Positions 6,122 to 10,000 of a DNA stretch of 10,000 nucleotides are shown here, one piece after another. The position numbers and the translations under genes were made by a program. The notes beneath the pieces were generated by a model. That model worked only from the letters and a program-made list of their open reading frames with translations. It searched no databases and had not been told where the DNA came from. The stretch is taken from positions 1 through 10,000 of the forward strand of contig VSJD01000284.1 in the NCBI GenBank assembly GCA_008636095.1. The letters are read 5' to 3'. The DNA comes from Kiritimatiellota bacterium (GTDB taxonomy: Bacteria > Verrucomicrobiota > Kiritimatiellia > JAAZAB01). The stretch's first letter is position 1. Every line of letters starts with the position of its first letter.

Positions 6122-6249
6122 TCTTTTTTTCGGCAAGGCGATTTCGATTCATCTTGCTTTTCCAGTCGTATTCTGCCAGAAGGGCGCGTATCTTGCACAT
6201 GTCGATTCAATAACGAACTGATTAGTAACACACGAACGCAAGGATTACC

Positions 6250-7329
6250 ATGAGCATAGAATTTGACGCTACCCGATGGGGTCAGGTCAAGGAGGTGGCC
6301 CGCGAATGGTGGGCGGGGCGGCTGAAACGACCCCTGATCCAGATCCGGCTGCAGGGACGCGACCCTCAGCGGCCGCCGCCACGGCACCCTTGCCTGGGAT
6401 TTACCGCAAGATATATCGAGTCCGTGACACCGGAAGAAATCGTGGATGTGTGGGACTATGAGTTGTCCAAAACAGAATATCTCGGCGACGCCTTCCCGGA
6501 TATCTGGCCGAATTTCGGGCCGGGCATCATCGCCGGTTTCCTGGGCGCCCGGGTCATGCCGGAGGAGCATACGGTCTGGTTTGAGCCGGTTGCGATAAAG
6601 ATGCCGGCCGAACTGCACTTAGCCTGCAATCTGGAGAATCCGTGGTTCCGCCGCGTGCGCGATATTTGCCGTGCGGCGCAAGAGCGATGGCAGGGACTGG
6701 TCCAGGTCGGCATGACCGACCTGGGCGGCAACCTGGATATTCTGTCGTCGTTCCGCCCAGGCGAGTCGCTCCTGCTGGATTTATACGATCACCCGGAGGA
6801 TGTTAAGCGGTTGACTTGGCAGGCGCATGACGCCTGGTGGCAGTATTTTGATGAACTCAACGCCACGTTGCGGCCGCTCAATCCGGGCTATACCGCCTGG
6901 ACGCCGATTTATTCGGAATCTCCTTATTATATGCTCCAATGCGACTTTGCCTACATGATCGGTCCGGAAATGTTCGATGAATTCATCAAACCGGAACTGG
7001 CGGCCTCCTGCCGCCGGCTGGGAAATGCTTTCTATCATCTGGACGGTCCCGGCCAGCTCTGCCATCTGGATTCCCTGCTGGCGATCCCCGAGTTGAAAGG
7101 GGTTCAGTGGATTCCGGGGGCCGGCCAGCCGGATGCTTCGCACTGGCCGGAAGTGTACCGGAAAATACGCGCTGCCGGCAAACTGATTCAAGTGGTCGGG
7201 GGTATAGCCCAGCTCGATGCCGTGGCCCGCCAACTGGGGTCGGCCGAAGGGATTATTGTTTTTGACACACTACCGCTGTCCCGCCAAGCCGAGGCCGAAG
7301 CGCTCCTCAGGAGATACGGCGTTACGTAA
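6250..7329 (+). CDS. URO-D/MtaA-like superfamily protein of unknown substrate
   Basis: A 359-residue TIM-barrel protein related to uroporphyrinogen decarboxylases and the corrinoid methyltransferases MtaA/MtbA. The recognisable part is the C-terminal half: YMIGPEMFDEFIKPEL (235-250), FYHLDGPGQLCHLDSLL (261-277), the strand KGVQWIPGAGQPD (283-295), HWPEVYRKIRAAGKLIQVV (298-316) and an RRYGV end. In MtaA/MtbA the barrel zinc site begins with H-x-C; here the equivalent is H263-L-D265, and I see no later cysteine at the expected distance. The canonical zinc-thiolate methyl-transfer site therefore appears absent. It lacks the N-terminal arginine motif of true heme-pathway HemE, so heme synthesis is unlikely. 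AAGGA lies seven bases before the ATG. It stands alone, divergent from rsmI. No corrinoid protein or activator gene is nearby. Confidence 0.75.
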   Translation: MSIEFDATRWGQVKEVAREWWAGRLKRPLIQIRLQGRDPQRPPPRHPCLGFTARYIESVTPEEIVDVWDYELSKTEYLGDAFPDIWPNFGPGIIAGFLGARVMPEEHTVWFEPVAIKMPAELHLACNLENPWFRRVRDICRAAQERWQGLVQVGMTDLGGNLDILSSFRPGESLLLDLYDHPEDVKRLTWQAHDAWWQYFDELNATLRPLNPGYTAWTPIYSESPYYMLQCDFAYMIGPEMFDEFIKPELAASCRRLGNAFYHLDGPGQLCHLDSLLAIPELKGVQWIPGAGQPDASHWPEVYRKIRAAGKLIQVVGGIAQLDAVARQLGSAEGIIVFDTLPLSRQAEAEALLRRYGVT

Positions 7330-7378
7330 CGGACGCGGCTACAGCAGTCGGCTTCCCAAAAAAACCTGAAAAAATGTG

Positions 7379-7408
7379 TTGATTAGCCAACGGGCTTTGT
7401 TATATATT
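7379..7408 (+). promoter_or_regulatory. Candidate promoter for the coiled-coil/lipoprotein pair
   Basis: TTGATT (7379-7384) is followed by TATATA or TATATT (7401-7408) at 16-18 bp spacing, in the 141-bp gap after the URO-D gene. The start site would fall near 7415, about 55 bases before the ATG at 7471. This is the most AT-rich patch in the area. Confidence 0.45.
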
Positions 7409-7429
7409 TTAAAAGCAGTTAATGGCATG

Positions 7430-7460
7430 GTTGGCCCGGCCTGATCAGGCCGCTGCCAAC
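7430..7460. promoter_or_regulatory. 31-bp imperfect palindrome in the 5' leader
   Basis: The centre, cggcctgatcaggccg (7437-7452), is a perfect 16-bp palindrome. It is flanked by gttggc (7430-7435) and gccaac (7455-7460), which also pair. It lies between the candidate promoter and the GGAG ribosome site (7462-7465) of the gene at 7471. It could be an operator or a hairpin that shields the ribosome site. Confidence 0.55.
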
Positions 7461-7470
7461 GGGAGTCTTC

Positions 7471-8361
7471 ATGTTTCAATCCAAATGGATAATGCGAAGC
7501 TTGGTGATCCTGCTCTTTGCGCTGAGCGGCACGGCGCTGGTGCTGGGCATTATCCTGTTTCAACAGCGCGAGACGCTGAAAGGCCGGACCCAGAAACTCG
7601 AAATAGCGGCCAAACAGGTGGCGGCCACGCTGGAAAAAGACGACACTAATCCCGACGTCAAGCTCACTCTTCCGGACGATCAGCTCAAGACTTACCATGC
7701 GAAACCAGGCGGCCCGCCGACCATGGATGGCCCGCTCAACCAGATGGTCAACGCGGCGCAACATCAACTGACCCGCTTGAACAATACCCGCACGGAACTG
7801 GCCGATACTAAAATCACGTTAGCCAACACCTGCGAAACACTAAGAACCACTTCCAACGACCTGGTGGCCGCCCAAGGTACCATCAAGGACCAGAACGTTA
7901 CCATCGAGGCCCGCAATGCGACCATCAATGAAAAAGAAGTGGCGATCCAAAAATTGGAAAAGGAAAAGACCGATCTGCTGGCTAACGTCGAGACCTTGAA
8001 ACAACAGACCGACGATTTGGAAGCGGAAAATCGCGATTTGACCGACGCCAACGCCGTTTTGCAGGCCAAGGTCGTAGAGCTGGATAAAATAGTCAATCCG
8101 GAACTGCGCAAGGCCGCCATTCCCAAGGGTCAGTTAGGCATCGTGGCCTACGTGAACCCGGAATGGAACTTTGTGATCGTGAGCATGACGCCGCAAAACG
8201 CCAAGCTTATAATGCCGGACCTGGACCTGCTCATTCATCGGAGCGACCGGCTTGTCGGCAAGGTGCGCGTGCAGACCGTGGTGGACAACCTGGTCGTGGC
8301 CGAGATCGTGAGTGACTGGCAACAGATGCCATGCGCGAAGGGCGACTATGTCATGTATTAA
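7471..8361 (+). CDS. Membrane-anchored coiled-coil protein of unknown function
   Basis: I do not recognise a named family. The 296-residue product begins with a short N-terminus and one membrane helix (about 9-30, LVILLFALSGTALVLGIILF), with no lipobox or obvious cleavage site, so it is probably an inner-membrane anchor with the rest in the periplasm. A flexible Pro-rich section (58-90) precedes a long helical coiled coil (about 96-207) rich in E, K, Q, L and N. The C-terminal part (219-296) is a small beta-rich domain: GQLGIVAYVNPEWNFVIVSM, then an LLIHRSDRLVGKVRV strand pair and a KGDYVMY end. Such anchor, coiled-coil and beta-domain layouts occur in envelope scaffold proteins (MreC is an architectural analogue). 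GGAG lies about five bases before the ATG. It overlaps the lipoprotein gene by 14 bases, which suggests a joint envelope function. Confidence 0.85.
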   Translation: MFQSKWIMRSLVILLFALSGTALVLGIILFQQRETLKGRTQKLEIAAKQVAATLEKDDTNPDVKLTLPDDQLKTYHAKPGGPPTMDGPLNQMVNAAQHQLTRLNNTRTELADTKITLANTCETLRTTSNDLVAAQGTIKDQNVTIEARNATINEKEVAIQKLEKEKTDLLANVETLKQQTDDLEAENRDLTDANAVLQAKVVELDKIVNPELRKAAIPKGQLGIVAYVNPEWNFVIVSMTPQNAKLIMPDLDLLIHRSDRLVGKVRVQTVVDNLVVAEIVSDWQQMPCAKGDYVMY

Positions 8362-8503
8362 AACCGCCGGATGGGTAATTGCACTGGCCATCCTGGGCGG
8401 AATGCTTGCGGGATGCTCGACGGCCAGTGATCAGTCCGACGTTCCCTGGAATGTACCTCAACCCTGGGAAGGCGCCCCCACCCTGCCCGGCGCCACGCAG
8501 TAG
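8348..8503 (+). CDS. Small 51-residue lipoprotein
   Basis: The predicted product begins MSCIKTAGWVIALAILGGM and has a lipobox LAGC with the lipidated cysteine at residue 23. The mature part is only 29 residues: Cys, a short polar stretch, then VPWNVPQPWEGAPTLPGATQ, with two tryptophans and many prolines. It should be a periplasm-facing lipid-anchored peptide. GAAGGG lies just upstream of the ATG at 8348, and the gene overlaps the preceding coiled-coil gene by 14 bases, so the two are probably translated together. An in-frame upstream ATG at 8312 would place twelve charged residues before the signal peptide and is less likely. Function unknown; the W-N-x-P-x-x-W-E-G pattern is a useful search handle. 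Confidence 0.8.
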   Translation: MSCIKTAGWVIALAILGGMLAGCSTASDQSDVPWNVPQPWEGAPTLPGATQ

Positions 8504-8504
8504 A

Positions 8505-8521
8505 GTTTCGCAAAGCGAAAC
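8505..8521. repeat. Hairpin directly after the lipoprotein gene
   Basis: gtttcgc-aaa-gcgaaac forms a perfect 7-bp stem with a 3-base loop, two bases after the TAG stop. It has no T-run, so it is at best a weak terminator; it may stabilise the 3' end of the mRNA. Confidence 0.5.
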
Positions 8522-8571
8522 ACACTGCATGGCTGTCCTGAAGCGCTGCCCAGTAGCGTGCCGACTAAAAA

Positions 8572-8619
8572 GAGGCTCTGCTACAGGGTGTGACGAGTCT
8601 GCGAGGCTCTACTTCAGGG
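8572..8619. repeat. Imperfect 17-bp direct repeat
   Basis: gaggctctgctacaggg (8572-8588) and gaggctctacttcaggg (8603-8619) match at 15 of 17 positions, 31 bp apart. They lie in the 226-bp non-coding gap between the convergent lipoprotein and asd genes. I see no gene in this gap. Confidence 0.6.
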
Positions 8620-8631
8620 CGCTCAGTAAGA

Positions 8632-8711
8632 GTTCCTGGTTCTTCGTTCATTGTTCTTCGTTTCGGATTAATCCGGTAACTGTCAGAAAACAAGAACCAG
8701 GAACAAAGAAC
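8632..8711. repeat. Inverted heptamer arrays downstream of asd
   Basis: gttcctggttctt (8632-8644) has an exact inverted copy at 8692-8704. The left arm continues as 7-bp units (gttcctg, gttcttc, gttcatt, gttcttc, then a degenerate gtttcgg). The right arm reads as the same heptamers on the other strand. The 48-bp centre is less regular. Between convergent genes this could act as a two-way transcript end structure. Confidence 0.75.
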
Positions 8712-8729
8712 TTTCCGAAGCTGCCTGTT

Positions 8730-9743
8730 TTACTTTTTCATCTCCAGCAGTTTCTCGGCGATTTGCACGGCGTTGGTAGCCGCGCCTTTGCGGATGTTGT
8801 CACCGCAGACGAAAAGGATCAGGCCGTTTTTCACGCTTTCATCAAGGCGGATACGGCCGACAAAGACATCGTCCTGACCGGAAACCTGGATCGGCATCGG
8901 GTATAGGTCGCTCTCCATGTTGTCCATGACCTTGACGCCCGGCGCCTTGGCCAGGATGGTGTGGGCCTCGTCCGGGTCCATGGGACGGTCAAATTCGATG
9001 TTCAACGCTTCGCTGTGGCCGTTCATGACCGGCACGCGCACGCAGGTGGCACACACCCTGATTTTTTTATCCTCGAAAATCTTGCGGGTTTCATTCCGCA
9101 TTTTGATTTCCTCGCTGGTGTGGCCCGGGTTCTCCGACTTGAAACCGCCTATTTTGGGAATCACATTGAACGCGATTTGGTGCGGATAGGCACTGTGTTT
9201 CAACGGCTGGCCCGCGGCGTAAGCCTTCACCTGGTCCTCCAGTTCCTGCATGGCGTTGCGACCGGTGCCGGAGACAGCCTGGTAGGTGCTGGCGATAAAC
9301 CGCCGGATACGCGCGACGCGGTGCAACGGCGCCAGGGCCATCAACGCAATGATCGTACTGCAGTTTGGATTTGAAATAAGGCCCTGGTGTTTTTGCAGGG
9401 CGGGCGCATTGATCTCGGGAATGACCAACGGCACCCGCGAATCCATGCGATAGTCGTCGCCGTTATCAATCACGATGACACCCTGCTCCACCGCCTGCCA
9501 ACCGAACTGCTGGGACGCGCCCTTGGCGCCTTCCGTGCCCGCAAAAAAAGCGAAATCCAAGCCCTTAAATGCTGCGACGGAAGCCGGCACGACGTGAAAC
9601 GTCTCACCGTTGATGACTTCATCCCGTTCGCTTCGCGCCAGAACGCGGATTTCCTCGGCCGGAAAATCACGTTGACGCAGGACCTTGATCATTTCCGCGC
9701 CCACCGCTCCGATGCCGACAATGCCAACCCTATATTTTTTCAT
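8730..9743 (-). CDS. asd: Aspartate-semialdehyde dehydrogenase
   Basis: NADPH-dependent enzyme converting aspartyl-4-phosphate to aspartate 4-semialdehyde, the branch point for lysine/diaminopimelate, threonine, methionine and isoleucine. The 337-residue product has normal family length. The N-terminal Rossmann motif is VGIVGIGAVG (6-15), usually GATGAVG. The catalytic cysteine is C128 in SNPNCSTI. The substrate-binding section QAVSGTGRNAMQEL (155-168) and the histidine H243 in RVPVMNGHSEALN are present. CGDNIRKGAATNAVQIAE near the end matches the family signature. The start ATG at 9743 has AAGGAAG five to six bases upstream. It follows a probable leuB on the same strand, an arrangement seen in many bacteria. 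Confidence 0.96.
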   Translation of the reverse strand: MKKYRVGIVGIGAVGAEMIKVLRQRDFPAEEIRVLARSERDEVINGETFHVVPASVAAFKGLDFAFFAGTEGAKGASQQFGWQAVEQGVIVIDNGDDYRMDSRVPLVIPEINAPALQKHQGLISNPNCSTIIALMALAPLHRVARIRRFIASTYQAVSGTGRNAMQELEDQVKAYAAGQPLKHSAYPHQIAFNVIPKIGGFKSENPGHTSEEIKMRNETRKIFEDKKIRVCATCVRVPVMNGHSEALNIEFDRPMDPDEAHTILAKAPGVKVMDNMESDLYPMPIQVSGQDDVFVGRIRLDESVKNGLILFVCGDNIRKGAATNAVQIAEKLLEMKK

Positions 9744-9783
9744 GACACTTCCTTCTGCGCCTGTACGCGGTCTTGATCATGTA

Positions 9784-9805
9784 GCCGCGGCGATGACGCC
9801 GTGGC
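9784..9805. repeat. Hairpin in the leuB-asd spacer
   Basis: gccgcggcg-atga-cgccgtggc has nine paired positions with one mismatch and a 4-base loop. It lies between the stop of the probable leuB and the asd ribosome site. It has no T-run, so termination is doubtful; it may attenuate or process the transcript. Nothing else is evident in this 126-bp gap. Confidence 0.4.
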
Positions 9806-9869
9806 CGCCGGAGGAATTCACGCCCTCACGGGCACGTCTACCAGAATTGAATTTCCTGCGCATCAAGCA

Positions 9870-10000
9870 TCAACCGGCAACGCCCTTGGCCACCATGTCG
9901 CCGACTTGCGTGGTCGAGTAGCCCATCTTGCCGGCGCCCAGGTTTTTGACCTTATGCGCAGTAACGTCCATGACCGCTTGTTCCACGGCCTGGGCCGCTG
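9870..10000 (-). CDS. leuB: 3' end of probable 3-isopropylmalate dehydrogenase (partial)
   Basis: Only the last 42 complete codons are in the window; the gene continues past the right edge. The tail reads AAQAVEQAVMDVTAHKVKNL followed by GAGKMGYSTTQVGDMVAKGVAG and TGA (9872-9870). A helix, then a linker, then S-T-T-x-x-V/M-G-D-x-V is the normal C-terminal pattern of the isocitrate/isopropylmalate dehydrogenase family (E. coli LeuB ends with STDEMGD). The neighbouring asd favours leuB over isocitrate dehydrogenase or homoisocitrate dehydrogenase, but these cannot be separated from the tail alone. Confidence 0.62.
   Translation of the reverse strand, partial: AAQAVEQAVMDVTAHKVKNLGAGKMGYSTTQVGDMVAKGVAG

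Noticed and set aside
6094..6618. Minus-strand open frame overlapping the start of the URO-D gene
   Set aside because: The plus-strand URO-D reading shows family motifs and a ribosome site; the antisense frame has neither.
6250..7329. Heme-pathway uroporphyrinogen decarboxylase (hemE)
   Set aside because: The N-terminal HemE signature and genomic context with other hem genes are missing; only the general fold motifs fit.
8312..8347. Upstream in-frame start for the lipoprotein
   Set aside because: It would add charged residues before the signal peptide, and the ATG at 8348 has a better-placed ribosome site.
8505..8521. Rho-independent terminator after the lipoprotein gene
   Set aside because: The stem is good but no T-run follows on either strand, so I list it only as a hairpin.

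Overview
The window is a bacterial, GC-rich chromosomal segment with tightly packed, mostly housekeeping genes. I see no phage, plasmid, transposase, CRISPR or RNA-gene signal. The gene mix (a URO-D/MtaA-like protein of the type abundant in Lentisphaerota and Kiritimatiellota, a membrane-anchored coiled-coil protein plus a tiny lipoprotein, and many non-mobile interspersed repeats) suggests a member of the PVC superphylum, perhaps Kiritimatiellota. This is an inference from style, not from a marker gene.

Layout. Positions 31 to 6075 hold six minus-strand genes, read right to left: rsmI (16S rRNA ribose methyltransferase), a STAS-domain anti-sigma-factor antagonist, a membrane-anchored GAF-PP2C (RsbU/SpoIIE-type) phosphatase, grpE, dnaJ and rsmE (16S rRNA uridine methyltransferase). 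The rsmI/STAS and dnaJ/rsmE junctions overlap by a few bases, so at least those pairs are probably translated together. The STAS protein and PP2C phosphatase form the two halves of a partner-switching pathway, but no RsbW-type kinase is present. grpE-dnaJ-rsmE resembles a classical heat-shock operon tail, but dnaK and hrcA are absent and I see no CIRCE element. Positions 6250 to 8503 are plus-strand: a URO-D family protein, then a coiled-coil inner-membrane protein overlapping a 51-residue lipoprotein gene. The last two have their own candidate promoter and a 31-bp palindrome just upstream of the ribosome binding site. Positions 8730 to 10000 are minus-strand amino-acid biosynthesis: asd (aspartate-semialdehyde dehydrogenase), preceded by the 3' end of a probable leuB cut by the window edge.

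The unusual part is the repeat content, concentrated between about 2000 and 4800. Three kinds are visible: tandem heptamers with different unit sequences but the same 7-bp period; a hairpin-forming element with at least two near-identical 23-bp cores plus a looser relative; and a large nested inverted repeat between grpE and dnaJ. Several lie inside genes without breaking the frame. The N-terminal 80 residues and the C-terminal tail of GrpE are made largely of repeat sequence. The PP2C domain carries a palindromic insertion of about 35 residues, and RsmE carries a small in-frame tandem duplication. This resembles the protein-invading palindromic elements known in Rickettsia and is the best candidate here for something not yet described in this lineage.
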